64,000 nt of DNA. It comes from Aminobacter carboxidus. GTDB lineage: Bacteria > Pseudomonadota > Alphaproteobacteria > Rhizobiales > Rhizobiaceae. Both the position numbers and the translations under genes were made by a program. The stretch is taken from positions 1-64,000 of the forward strand of contig NZ_JACZEP010000007.1 in assembly GCF_014863355.1 (NCBI RefSeq), given 5' to 3'. Below the pieces are notes generated by a model. That model was not told the DNA's origin. It searched no databases and was given only the letters and a program-made list of their open reading frames with translations. Every line of letters begins with the position of its first letter. Position 1 is the stretch's first letter. Shown here piece after piece: positions 17,696 through 25,725 of the stretch.

Positions 17696-18487
17696 TCAGG
17701 CGACAGCCGACTGCGGCAGCACGAACGGGATATTTGCCTGCGGCACAGCCCCCACGCGCAGCCGGCAGCCGAATACCTTTTCGATCAGACTGTCGGTGAG
17801 CACGGCTTGCGGAGCACCAGCTGCCGCCAGCTTGCCGCGATACATGACGCAGATCTGGTCGGCATACATCGCAGTCAGGTTGAGGTCGTGCAGGATCGCG
17901 ACGACACCGCCACCGCGCCGCGCGAAATCGCGGGCGATGTCCATGATGATCAGCTGGTGCTTGATATCGAGGCTCGATACCGGCTCGTCGAGGAACAGAT
18001 AGCGTGGCTGCCCATCCAGCACCGGCGCCCAGACCTGGCATAGCACCCGAGCCAGCTGCACACGCTGCTGCTCGCCACCCGACAACTCCTGATAGAAGCG
18101 CCCTGCAAAGCCCTCGAGATCGACTCGGGCCAGTGCGCGTTCCGGCAGGCGGTCGCCCTCGCCTGCCAATGCGCCGGAGCGGCCACCCGTCACGCCAAGC
18201 TTGACGATCTCGCGCACCGTGAACGGGAATGACAGGGCTGTCGACTGCGGCAGCACGGCCCGGATGCTCGCCGCTTCCCACGGCTTGAGCTTAGCAGTGT
18301 CGCGGCCATTGAGCGATATCTTGCCCGAAAAGGCGAGCTCGCCCGTCAGCGCCCTCAGGAAGGTCGTCTTGCCGGAACCATTGGGTCCGACGATCGCTGC
18401 CAGTTCGCCTGGACGCACGGTGAAATCCACATCGCTGACGATGCGCGTGCTGCCGATCGACACCGAGACTTGGCGTGCTTCGATCAT
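17696..18487 (-). CDS. hmuV: Haem ABC transporter ATPase HmuV
   Basis: A protein of 263 residues. It is the cytoplasmic ATPase that powers haem import across the inner membrane with HmuU and HmuT. Walker A is GPNGSGKTT (about 34-42), the signature is LSGGEQQRVQLARVL, Walker B is LFLDEPVSSLD, and the switch histidine is in ILHDLNL. ATG 18487 is preceded by GAGGTACAT; the open frame continues over 100 residues upstream but that part overlaps hmuU. It starts 22 bases after the hmuU stop codon. Last gene of the hemP-hmuSTUV operon. Confidence 0.93.
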   Translation of the reverse strand: MIEARQVSVSIGSTRIVSDVDFTVRPGELAAIVGPNGSGKTTFLRALTGELAFSGKISLNGRDTAKLKPWEAASIRAVLPQSTALSFPFTVREIVKLGVTGGRSGALAGEGDRLPERALARVDLEGFAGRFYQELSGGEQQRVQLARVLCQVWAPVLDGQPRYLFLDEPVSSLDIKHQLIIMDIARDFARRGGGVVAILHDLNLTAMYADQICVMYRGKLAAAGAPQAVLTDSLIEKVFGCRLRVGAVPQANIPFVLPQSAVA

Positions 18488-18509
18488 ATGTACCTCACAG
18501 TTCGCCGCA

Positions 18510-19652
18510 TCAAAGATCGACGACGCCGCGCTTGCGCAGCAATATCCACAGGAAGAATGGGCCACCGACGGCCGCCGTGACGATACCGATCGGCAGCTCC
18601 GCAGGTGCCACGATGGTGCGGCTGACCGCATCCGCCAGAAGCAACAGGCATGCCCCCAGCAGCGCCGACGCCGGCAGCAGGTAGCGGTTGTCGGGTCCGA
18701 TCGCCAGGCGCAGCAGGTGTGGTACGACGATGCCGACAAAGCCGATGCCGCCACTGACGGCCACCGAGGCGCCGATCGCCGCCGAAACCGCAACGATCGC
18801 CACATATTTCAACCGCTGCACCGGAACGCCGAGATGACTTGCCGTCGCCTCGCCCAAGGCAAGTGCATTCAGCCCCTTGGCCATGAAAGGTGTCGTCGCC
18901 AGCGCCAGGATGATGATCGGCCCGGCACCTGCAATCTTGAGCCAGGTGGCGCCGGCGAGCGAGCCGAGTTGCCAGAAGGTCAGGTCGCGCAACTGCCTGT
19001 CGTCGGCGATGTAGACGAGCACACCAGTCAAAGCCATGGCCATCGCGCCCAGCGCGATGCCGGCCAAAAGCATGGTGGCGATCGATGTCCGCCCCTGACG
19101 GGTTGCAACGTTGTAGAGGATGATGGTGGTGAGCAGGCCACCGCCGAATGCTGCGAACGGCAGCGCGTAAGTACCAAGCAAAGCCGTGAACGGCGCAAGC
19201 ACCGTGGCACCCAGCACGATCACCGAGACAGCACCTAGTCCTGCGCCGGCCGACACGCCGACCAGGCCCGGATCGGCCAGTGGATTTCGGAACAGGCCCT
19301 GCATGACCGCGCCTGAAACGGCGAGCGCCGCCCCCACTAGCATGCCCAGCACGATGCGTGGCAGGCGAATGTCGTAGACGATGACGCTATCGCGCATCGA
19401 CAGCGCCTCGTCACCCGGCGTCGCACCAAACAGCCAACTGCGAACGAGACCCAGCGCCGAGGCGTCCGATGCCCCCCAGGTCAGGCTGAACAGCGCGGTT
19501 GCGGCCAGAGCCACGGCGAGCACGCCGATGACCAGCAAGGCACGGCCGGAGCGGTCGCCGACGGCATGGCGACCTTGCTCCTGCACGCCGGCATCACCGG
19601 CGATTGTTTCATCCACCACTGTCCCGGCCTTATTTCTTGACCGCGTCGCCAT
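18510..19652 (-). CDS. hmuU: Haem ABC transporter permease HmuU
   Basis: Encodes 380 residues of the FecCD/BtuC permease family with about ten hydrophobic segments. Diagnostic stretches are RLPRIVLGMLVGAALAVSGAVMQGLFRNPLADPGLVGVSAGAGLGAV and, near the end, GFVGIVVPHLLRLAIGPDNRYLLPASALLGA (both shown in the sequence, quoted here only as landmarks of 20 residues or fewer: LRLAIGPDNRYLLP). The first 35 residues are polar, and a GTG inside them is an alternative start. The assigned start overlaps hmuT by 23 bases, so translational coupling is likely. Confidence 0.9.
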   Translation of the reverse strand: MATRSRNKAGTVVDETIAGDAGVQEQGRHAVGDRSGRALLVIGVLAVALAATALFSLTWGASDASALGLVRSWLFGATPGDEALSMRDSVIVYDIRLPRIVLGMLVGAALAVSGAVMQGLFRNPLADPGLVGVSAGAGLGAVSVIVLGATVLAPFTALLGTYALPFAAFGGGLLTTIILYNVATRQGRTSIATMLLAGIALGAMAMALTGVLVYIADDRQLRDLTFWQLGSLAGATWLKIAGAGPIIILALATTPFMAKGLNALALGEATASHLGVPVQRLKYVAIVAVSAAIGASVAVSGGIGFVGIVVPHLLRLAIGPDNRYLLPASALLGACLLLLADAVSRTIVAPAELPIGIVTAAVGGPFFLWILLRKRGVVDL

Positions 19653-20529
19653 AGAACGCCATGGCGAGATCCTTAATCGCCGCCGCCGTGCGCGGGCCGA
19701 AGCCGAGCAGATAGGCGCCGTCCATGCGGATCACGCGCTTGGCCTGGCCGGCCGGTGTGGAGGCAATGGCCGGATGGGCAAACAGGTCGGCATCCGGAAC
19801 CGCGGTACCACCGCCGCGATCCATCATCAGGATCACATCGGGCTTTGCCGTGATCGCCGCCTCGTCGGTCAGTTGCTTGTATCCGGGATAGCCTTCGACC
19901 GCGTTGACACCACCGGCAAGCGCGATGATGCCATCGGCGGCCGTATGGTTGCCGGAAGCCAGGATCTTGCCGCCCTGCATGCTCAGGATGAACAGCACGC
20001 GCTTGCGCTCGCCCTGCGGAATATACTTGGTCAGCGCCTCGGCGTCGGACAACTGCTTGCCGACATCGGCGGCGAGTGCCTCGGCCTTGGCATCGGCGCC
20101 GAGCGCCTTGCCGACGATGCGGATCTTCTGGAGGATGCCGTCGTGGCTGAAGCCTTCCGGCACCTGGATATAGGGAACGCTGGCCTTCTTGAGGACGTCG
20201 ATGGCTTCCTTCGGCCCACTGCCTTCGAGCGCCAGAATGCCAGTCGGATTGACCGACAAAACGCCCTCGGGCGACAGCGCCCGCATGTAGCCCACGTCGG
20301 GAAGCTTGAAGACGGCTTCCGGATAGACGCTGGTCGAATCACGGGCAACGAGTGCCCCTTCTTCGCCAAGCGCATAGACGATTTCGGTGATCGAGCCGCC
20401 GACGGAGGCGACGCGCGTACGATCAGGCAGAACCGTGGCTCCCTCGACCGCCAGGCTGGCTGTCCCAGACGCAAGCAGAACCGACAGGCCTAGTGCGGCT
20501 GAGCGAAGCAGCCGTTGGGGTGTCGACAT
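19630..20529 (-). CDS. hmuT: Haem-binding periplasmic protein HmuT
   Basis: Encodes 299 residues. It is the periplasmic haem carrier that delivers to HmuUV. A Sec signal peptide is present (RLLRSAALGLSVLLASGTASLA). The mature protein begins with the cluster A/F binding-protein pattern RVASVGGSITEIVYALGEE, followed by VARDSTS and PDVGYMRALSPEGVLSV. ATG 20529 has AAGGAG upstream at good spacing; ATG 20535 would overlap that site. It lies ten bases downstream of hmuS. Confidence 0.92.
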   Translation of the reverse strand: MSTPQRLLRSAALGLSVLLASGTASLAVEGATVLPDRTRVASVGGSITEIVYALGEEGALVARDSTSVYPEAVFKLPDVGYMRALSPEGVLSVNPTGILALEGSGPKEAIDVLKKASVPYIQVPEGFSHDGILQKIRIVGKALGADAKAEALAADVGKQLSDAEALTKYIPQGERKRVLFILSMQGGKILASGNHTAADGIIALAGGVNAVEGYPGYKQLTDEAAITAKPDVILMMDRGGGTAVPDADLFAHPAIASTPAGQAKRVIRMDGAYLLGFGPRTAAAIKDLAMAFYGDAVKK

Positions 20530-20539
20530 AATCATCTCC

Positions 20540-21592
20540 TTACGCCGCGTTCTGCTGGACGACCGGCAGCGCCTCGACCAGTCCGCGCCAATCCGCGCGC
20601 TCGTCGTGACCTTCCTTACGCTTGCCGAAGAACTGGATGATCATCTCGCCATTGGCGTCATAAGCCTCGACCGAGGTCACATGGCCATCCTTGGTCGGCT
20701 TGCGAACAGCCCAGAGCTCCTGGACATGATCGGTTCGGAGATGGAGATGGAAAGTCTCGTCCATCACATTAAGCCACGGGCCCATCGGCTTGATGTTCTT
20801 GACGGAGCCGGAATGGATCTGGATGCAGCCATGATTGCCGACAAAGCACATGATCAGCTGTCCGCTTTCAGCCGCCCGGTCGAACACCGCCGGCAGAGCG
20901 TCCTTTTCGAGCCTCCAGGCATAGTCCTGGCCGACCATGCGCATCGCCTGCTGGCGGCCGAGCTTGAGCGACTTGAGCATGCCGAAGAACTCATGCGTGT
21001 CGGTCAGCTTGCTCCAGCGCTCGCGCAGCTCCTCGACACCGGTCGACGTCTCTTCGACCTGCGACTTCACGACGGAAGGAACCGTCACGATGGAAGGATC
21101 CTGGTTGTCGCTGATAAGCTGCTCCACCAGCTTCTGATAGGCATAGAGGTTGGACGCCGGGCGCAGATGGATCTTGTGCACCGCCATGCCGGCAGCATCG
21201 AAGAACTGCAGGCTGCGGCGGATTTCGTCGCCGTCACGCTTTTCTACGGCAAAGCCGTGAACCCAGGCCCTCGGAAAGATCCGGAGGTCGATCTGTTCGC
21301 CGAGCACCATCGCGGCTTGCGCGCCGGGTACAACCTTGTCGTAGACGCCGATCTTCTCATGGACCGCGCTTTCGTTGCGGGTCAGAGCCATGACCTCGCC
21401 GACGGCCTCGATGCCGGCGAGCAGGTCATTGACGCGCGGTTCGATGCGAACGACACCCTCGCCGCAATGCGCGGCCACCAGTTCAGCTTCGGAAATACCG
21501 AGCTGGCTGGCGAGATCGCGCTCGCGCATCTTGGGGTTGTCAGTTCGCGCCCGCCTGATTTCGTGTGGGTTGGGCCTTACGCGCTGGTCCAT
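20540..21592 (-). CDS. hmuS: Haem-degrading/haem-trafficking factor HmuS
   Basis: Encodes 350 residues, the normal size of the HemS/HmuS/ChuS family of cytoplasmic haem-binding proteins, made of two similar halves. Landmarks are EIRRARTDNPKMRERDLA at the N-terminus and VHGFAVEKR and HGCIQIHSGSVKNIKPMGPW, the last in the C-terminal half. Members bind haem after import and release iron. A second, unrelated haem oxygenase (HmuQ type) is encoded at 24988-25302, so the locus has two routes to handle haem. Ten bases separate it from hemP. Confidence 0.92.
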   Translation of the reverse strand: MDQRVRPNPHEIRRARTDNPKMRERDLASQLGISEAELVAAHCGEGVVRIEPRVNDLLAGIEAVGEVMALTRNESAVHEKIGVYDKVVPGAQAAMVLGEQIDLRIFPRAWVHGFAVEKRDGDEIRRSLQFFDAAGMAVHKIHLRPASNLYAYQKLVEQLISDNQDPSIVTVPSVVKSQVEETSTGVEELRERWSKLTDTHEFFGMLKSLKLGRQQAMRMVGQDYAWRLEKDALPAVFDRAAESGQLIMCFVGNHGCIQIHSGSVKNIKPMGPWLNVMDETFHLHLRTDHVQELWAVRKPTKDGHVTSVEAYDANGEMIIQFFGKRKEGHDERADWRGLVEALPVVQQNAA

Positions 21593-21602
21593 TTGGAAAC
21601 AC

Positions 21603-21824
21603 CTACTTGTTGAGAATGAGTTTGCCTTGACGGGTAATCTTCAGGCGATAGAGAGCGCCGCCATGATCGATGCCGATCTCGAAATCGCCGAGAAACAGCG
21701 ACTCGCTGGTCAGTGTCCTGGCAGTCGATCCGGCGATTGGACGCGGCGCCACCTGGCCTTCCGGCCGGCCATATCCGGCCCGAAACTGACCAGAACGGAA
21801 ATGGTTCGGATTGTGTGAATTCAT
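21603..21824 (-). CDS. hemP: Hemin uptake protein HemP
   Basis: A 73-residue protein. The C-terminal half holds the HemP core: TSESLFLGDFEIGIDHGGALYRL, then a KITRQGKLILNK ending (the L-x-I-x-x-G-x-x-Y-x-L-x-x-T-x-x-x-K-L-I pattern). It is a small cytoplasmic protein; in Bradyrhizobium and Burkholderia HemP/HmuP is needed for hmuR expression. ATG 21824 was chosen because AAGGAG precedes it at nine bases; a frame 19 residues longer exists. First gene of the leftward hmu operon, divergent from hmuR across an IRO box. Confidence 0.88.
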   Translation of the reverse strand: MNSHNPNHFRSGQFRAGYGRPEGQVAPRPIAGSTARTLTSESLFLGDFEIGIDHGGALYRLKITRQGKLILNK

Positions 21825-21897
21825 CTCATTCCACTCCTTCATCCGTCCGCCGCGCCGGAAAAGCCCGGTCGAGGCCCTCATGCTTGAATCTATTAGT

Positions 21898-21912
21898 TGA
21901 CTCGTACATTCA
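21898..21912. promoter_or_regulatory. IRO box between hemP and hmuR
   Basis: TGACTCGTACATTCA fits TGA-N9-TCA exactly. It sits 74 bases before the hemP start and 118 bases before hmuR, so RirA bound here could shut off both divergent haem-uptake transcripts when iron is sufficient. Confidence 0.6.
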
Positions 21913-22029
21913 TGTTTACTAGTCAGTGCAATACCGGAGTGATCAAGTCAAGATTTAAGACGTAGCCGGCGAGCGAAAAATTGCTAGCGAGCGAAAAGCA
22001 AGCCAGCACGAGACATTTTGGAGTGGGAC

Positions 22030-24222
22030 ATGGGGCTAGTTGGTCGGAACAAGGCAGCTCTGCTGGGCGGAGCGGCGATAGCGGTACTCGTGGGCGCGCA
22101 TGCGGCCCACGCGCAGGAAGCAAAAACCACTGAGCAGGACAAAAAGCCGCGCGTCACCGTCCTCCAGCGCCTCGTTGTCAGCGCCGGCGTCGCCAAGGTC
22201 GCCATCGACACGCCACAGGCGGTGACTGTCATCGACCAGGAAGACATCGACCAGAAGCAGGCGACCACCATCGGCGAAATCCTGAAGACCACTCCCGGTG
22301 TCCAGGTGCTCGGATCCGACCGCGTCTTCGGCGAAGCCTTCAACATCCGTGGCATTGGCGCGACGGAAAACTCGGCCGACGCAGCCCGCATCGTCGTCAC
22401 CGTCGACGGCGCGCCGAAGTTCAATGAGCAGTACCGCATGGGCTCGTTCTTCTCCGACCCCGAGCTCTACAAGAAGGTCGAGGTCCTGCGCGGTCCGGCA
22501 TCGTCGACCCTCTATGGATCGGGCGCCCTCGGCGGCGTCATCAATTTCACGACCAAGGACGCTTCCGACTTCATCGCCGAAGGCGACCGTGGCGCCGTCC
22601 GGCTCAAGGGCGCCTATGAAAGCAATGGCGACGGCACGTTGACCTCGGCCATCTGGGCACATCGTTTCAACGACGCGTTCGAAGTTCTGGCGCAGGGCAA
22701 CTGGCGCCGCTCCAACGACATGGAAAAGGCCAACGGGGTTACACTCGCCGGCTCGGAGTTCGACGCGTTTTCTGGCCTCCTCAAAGGCACCTATCGCATC
22801 GACGACGAGCAGATCGTTCGCGCGTCGTATCAGCGCTGGGACAGCGACGCCGACGACCAGCCCTACACCCAGACCAGCACGACCAACCCGGCCGCTGGCT
22901 TCGGCACCACCGACCGCCATGTCATCGACCAGACCTGGGTGCTGAGCTATGAGAACGAAGCCGCCGACAATCCGTGGCTCGACCTCAATGTGAACCTGTC
23001 CTACTCGGACACGACCAACAGCCAATCGGGCAATCCCAACGCTCCGGCTCTGCCAAGCACCGGCAACACCGCGATCCTCAACGACACCGACTACGGCTAC
23101 AAGACGATCCAGTTGAAGGCCGACAACACCTTCGACTACACCGGCGAGAGTTTTAAGAACTTCCTGACCGTCGGTTTCCAGGCCAGCCATCAGGATCGTG
23201 TTGCCGACCGCCCTTCGGGCGCGGCCAGGCTGACGGCCCATCCTGAAGGCCAGGAAAACAAGCTCGGCCTGTTTGCCCAGAACGAATTCGTCTGGGACGA
23301 CCGTCTGACCTTGATTGCCGGCGCGCGAACCGATTTCCATTCGATGGACCCGTCCGACTCGATCCCCGGCGCGAAAGGCATCGACGGCACAGCCTTCTCG
23401 CCGAAGGTCGCCGCGCTTTACAAGTTCAACGACAACTTCAACGTCTTCGGCTCGGTCGCGCATACCGAGCGCTTCCCGACCCTCGACGAGCTGTTTTCGA
23501 CAGCCGGGGCGCCGGTAGCTCGCGGCATGAGCCTGGATCTCAAGAAGGAATCGTCGAACAACTACGAGGTCGGCTTCGGTGCTTCGACCGACAATGTGCT
23601 GGGTCTCGACAACACCGTCAGTTTGAAGGTGACGGCGTTCAACAACGACATCACCGATGGTATCCGCATCAATCCGTTCGCGATTGGTCCGACGGCTCCG
23701 TATTATGTCAACGTCAGCAAGATCAACATCTACGGCGTCGAGCTCGAGGGCTCCTACGAGTCGGAATATGTCTTCGGCCGCCTCGCCTATACCCACCTCA
23801 AGGGCGAGTATCCGGACGGCTGGATCGGTCGTAACGCGGCAAACACCATCGCACCCGGCACCACTCTGGAGACCATTCCCCAGGACAAGCTTGTGCTGAC
23901 CCTCGGCGGACGCCTGCCCGAGCATGGCATCACCTTGGGCGCCACGACGACCTTCGCATTCCGGCCCGACTACTTCACCCCGATTGCGCCGGTTCCGTTC
24001 AACCCGGCAAGTCAAGCGGCAGGCGACGGTCCTTCCGGTTCGTGGACCCGTGTCGATCTGTTCGCCTCGTGGAAGCCTACTGAAGGCCAGTTTGTCGGCT
24101 GGGAAGGCCAGTTCGGTGTCCAGAATGTATTCAACGCAGACTACCGCGAGAACCTGCTGAACGACCGCTCCAAGGGCCGCACCTTCAAGCTGACCCTCGC
24201 CAAGCAGTTCGGATACCAATAA
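22030..24222 (+). CDS. hmuR: TonB-dependent haem receptor HmuR
   Basis: Encodes 730 residues. It is the outer-membrane haem/haemoprotein receptor energised by TonB. A signal peptide ends near AHAAHA|QE. The plug domain shows AVTVIDQEDIDQKQATTIGE and the LRGPASSTLYGSGALGGVINF block. The barrel closes with a C-terminal aromatic (QFGYQ). ATG 22030 has GGAG seven bases upstream; TTG 22018 is the alternative. Its stop codon overlaps the next start by one base (TAATG), so the downstream gene is translationally coupled. Probably repressed by RirA at the upstream IRO box. Confidence 0.93.
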   Translation: MGLVGRNKAALLGGAAIAVLVGAHAAHAQEAKTTEQDKKPRVTVLQRLVVSAGVAKVAIDTPQAVTVIDQEDIDQKQATTIGEILKTTPGVQVLGSDRVFGEAFNIRGIGATENSADAARIVVTVDGAPKFNEQYRMGSFFSDPELYKKVEVLRGPASSTLYGSGALGGVINFTTKDASDFIAEGDRGAVRLKGAYESNGDGTLTSAIWAHRFNDAFEVLAQGNWRRSNDMEKANGVTLAGSEFDAFSGLLKGTYRIDDEQIVRASYQRWDSDADDQPYTQTSTTNPAAGFGTTDRHVIDQTWVLSYENEAADNPWLDLNVNLSYSDTTNSQSGNPNAPALPSTGNTAILNDTDYGYKTIQLKADNTFDYTGESFKNFLTVGFQASHQDRVADRPSGAARLTAHPEGQENKLGLFAQNEFVWDDRLTLIAGARTDFHSMDPSDSIPGAKGIDGTAFSPKVAALYKFNDNFNVFGSVAHTERFPTLDELFSTAGAPVARGMSLDLKKESSNNYEVGFGASTDNVLGLDNTVSLKVTAFNNDITDGIRINPFAIGPTAPYYVNVSKINIYGVELEGSYESEYVFGRLAYTHLKGEYPDGWIGRNAANTIAPGTTLETIPQDKLVLTLGGRLPEHGITLGATTTFAFRPDYFTPIAPVPFNPASQAAGDGPSGSWTRVDLFASWKPTEGQFVGWEGQFGVQNVFNADYRENLLNDRSKGRTFKLTLAKQFGYQ

Positions 24223-24662
24223 TGCAGCAGTCGCGATCCGCGACCGGCGTTCTCGCCGGCCTTGCACTCCTCGCCGCCACAGGCATGGCGGGCGCTCAAA
24301 GCGCGCCGCCGGCCCCTGCCCTGGTGCTGGAGCTCAATGCGGCGCAGCCCTCAGACAAGGGCTGCCGCTTTACCTTCGTTGTGACCAACAATCTCGGTGC
24401 TGAGCTTTCCAAGGCGGCGTTCGAGATTGCGCTGTTCAACGAAGCCGGCGTTGTCGACAGGCTGACAGTGCTCGACTTCAAGGAACTGCCGGCCGGCAAG
24501 ACCAAGGTCACGCGTTTCGACCTGTCGGGCACCGACTGCACCAAGGTCAGCCGCGTCCTGATCAACCAGGCCACCGATTGCGCCGGCGGTGGCATCGACG
24601 CAGCCGCCTGTCTCAAGGCGCTGCGGACCGAATCCAAATCCGGCATCGCCTTCGGCATCTGA
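24222..24662 (+). CDS. Exported protein of unknown function coupled to hmuR
   Basis: Encodes 146 residues. The first 25 residues form a signal peptide ending near AGAQSA. The mature part is a small, mostly beta domain with CRFTFVVTNNLG, FEIALFNEAGVVDRLTVLDF and LPAGKTKVTRFDLSGTDC, and four cysteines that could form two disulfides. It looks like an immunoglobulin-like periplasmic domain. The start overlaps the hmuR stop codon by one base. No family assigned; a role in periplasmic haem handling or TonB-system assembly is inference from position only. Confidence 0.7.
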   Translation: MQQSRSATGVLAGLALLAATGMAGAQSAPPAPALVLELNAAQPSDKGCRFTFVVTNNLGAELSKAAFEIALFNEAGVVDRLTVLDFKELPAGKTKVTRFDLSGTDCTKVSRVLINQATDCAGGGIDAAACLKALRTESKSGIAFGI

Positions 24663-24721
24663 AACCAGCCTTGCCCAGACTCCTCTCCCCTGGCGCCAGG
24701 CGCATCGAAAGGCATAAGCCC

Positions 24722-24976
24722 ATGTTCGGAATGAACAAATTCGACCATATGGTGAAACGCCAGGGTGACGGGCTGCTGCCCGAGATGCGCGAGCTGTTCG
24801 ATCGCCTGGCGGCGATAAGGGCGAGCGAAAACGTCACCGACCTCGCCAGCTACCGTGCACAGTCGCCGATCCAGGCTGGCCCGAACCCGAACTTTGCCGG
24901 AGACCACACCGGCGCCAATGTTGTGTCGCTACGCAGCGCTCAAAAGACTACAACAGCGCAACGCAAGGCCCGTTGA
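24722..24976 (+). CDS. Small hypothetical protein in the haem cluster
   Basis: Encodes 84 residues. The N-terminal half is a charged amphipathic helix (KFDHMVKRQGDGLLPEMREL, then a second helix). The C-terminal half is polar and probably disordered, ending in KTTTAQRKAR. No signal peptide or membrane segment. ATG 24722 follows an AAAGG-type site; the frame is open further upstream but overlaps the previous gene. It ends 11 bases before the haem oxygenase gene and is clearly within the same rightward operon. Function unknown. Confidence 0.6.
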   Translation: MFGMNKFDHMVKRQGDGLLPEMRELFDRLAAIRASENVTDLASYRAQSPIQAGPNPNFAGDHTGANVVSLRSAQKTTTAQRKAR

Positions 24977-24987
24977 AAGGGAAGAAC

Positions 24988-25302
24988 ATGTACATCGCAA
25001 TGAACCGCTTCAAGGTGCAGAACGGCTCTGAGACCGCCTTTGAAGACGTCTGGAAGAACCGCGACTCCTCGCTCAACGAGATGAAGGGCTTTCGCGAATT
25101 CCACCTGCTGCGCGGCCCGGTGAACGAAGCCGAAGGCTACACGCTCTTCGCGTCGCACACCGTGTGGGCGAGCCAGGACGATTTTGTCGCCTGGACAAAA
25201 TCGGAAAACTTCCGCAACGCCCACAAGAACGCCGGCTCGTCCAAGGCGTCCTATGTCGGTCATCCGCAGTTCGAGGGCTTCTCGGTCGTCGAAGGCGCTT
25301 GA
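24988..25302 (+). CDS. hmuQ: HmuQ/IsdG-type haem-degrading monooxygenase
   Basis: Encodes 104 residues, a single ABM (antibiotic biosynthesis monooxygenase) ferredoxin-like domain. MYIAMNRFKVQNGSE, FREFHLLRGP, FASHTVWASQDDFVAWTKS and FRNAHKNAG match Bradyrhizobium HmuQ/HmuD and the IsdG family, which open the haem ring in the cytoplasm and free iron. The Asn in AMNRF and His in FRNAHK are likely active-site residues. ATG 24988 follows AAAGGGAAG; ATG 24973 is the upstream alternative. Its place in the hmu locus supports the call. Confidence 0.85.
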   Translation: MYIAMNRFKVQNGSETAFEDVWKNRDSSLNEMKGFREFHLLRGPVNEAEGYTLFASHTVWASQDDFVAWTKSENFRNAHKNAGSSKASYVGHPQFEGFSVVEGA

Positions 25303-25305
25303 AAA

Positions 25306-25665
25306 TTGACTGATCTCGCCCGCAGCATCCCTGTCATGCCCTCGCCGGACATCGGCGAGAGCCGCGATTTCTACCGCGACAGGCTCGGTTTCGACGTCGT
25401 CGGTCCCGAGATGGACGACTATCTGATCGTGCGGCGTGGCGAGATCGAGATTCATTTCTGGAAATCGGACGACCGCAAGCTGCCCGAGGTGACGTCCTGC
25501 TACATCAGGGGCGGCGAGGTTCCCGCACTTCACGCCGAGTTTTCGGCGCGCGGTGTCGAACGGCTAAGCCCGTTCACCGTGCGCCCGTGGAACATGAAGG
25601 AATTCTACATCCACGACCCGCATGGCAATCTGCTGCGCTTCGGTTGCGCGCCCGAAGAAATCTGA
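25306..25665 (+). CDS. VOC-family bleomycin-resistance-like protein
   Basis: A protein of 119 residues. It starts with TTG 25306, three bases after the hmuQ stop codon, so translation is probably coupled. The VOC fold is shown by VMPSPDIGESRDFYRDRLGFDVVG, then IEIHFWKSDDRKLPEVTSCYIR, and the closing FYIHDPHGNLLRFG with the metal-type His and the strand-ending Arg. It is closest in pattern to Ble-type ligand-binding proteins. Why it belongs to a haem operon is unclear. A strong terminator follows directly. Confidence 0.75.
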   Translation: MTDLARSIPVMPSPDIGESRDFYRDRLGFDVVGPEMDDYLIVRRGEIEIHFWKSDDRKLPEVTSCYIRGGEVPALHAEFSARGVERLSPFTVRPWNMKEFYIHDPHGNLLRFGCAPEEI

Positions 25666-25698
25666 AAAGGGCAGGTTCAAACCTGCCCCTTTCCTTTT
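25665..25698. terminator. Bidirectional intrinsic terminator
   Basis: GGGCAGG (25669-25675) pairs with CCTGCCC (25682-25688) around a six-base loop. The stem is flanked by AAAA on the left and a CTTTCCTTTT run on the right. It ends the hmuR operon and, read on the other strand, lies 28 bases past the putA stop codon, so it serves both convergent units. Confidence 0.8.
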
Positions 25699-25725
25699 GT
25701 CCGCGCGTAATCTTGCTCGCAAGCC

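Noticed and set aside
22036-24267. Very long open frame (743 codons) on the minus strand opposite hmuR
   Set aside because: It is a GC-rich antisense shadow of the receptor gene. Its translation is rich in Arg, Gly and Val with no domain, while the plus strand has a full TonB-receptor sequence.
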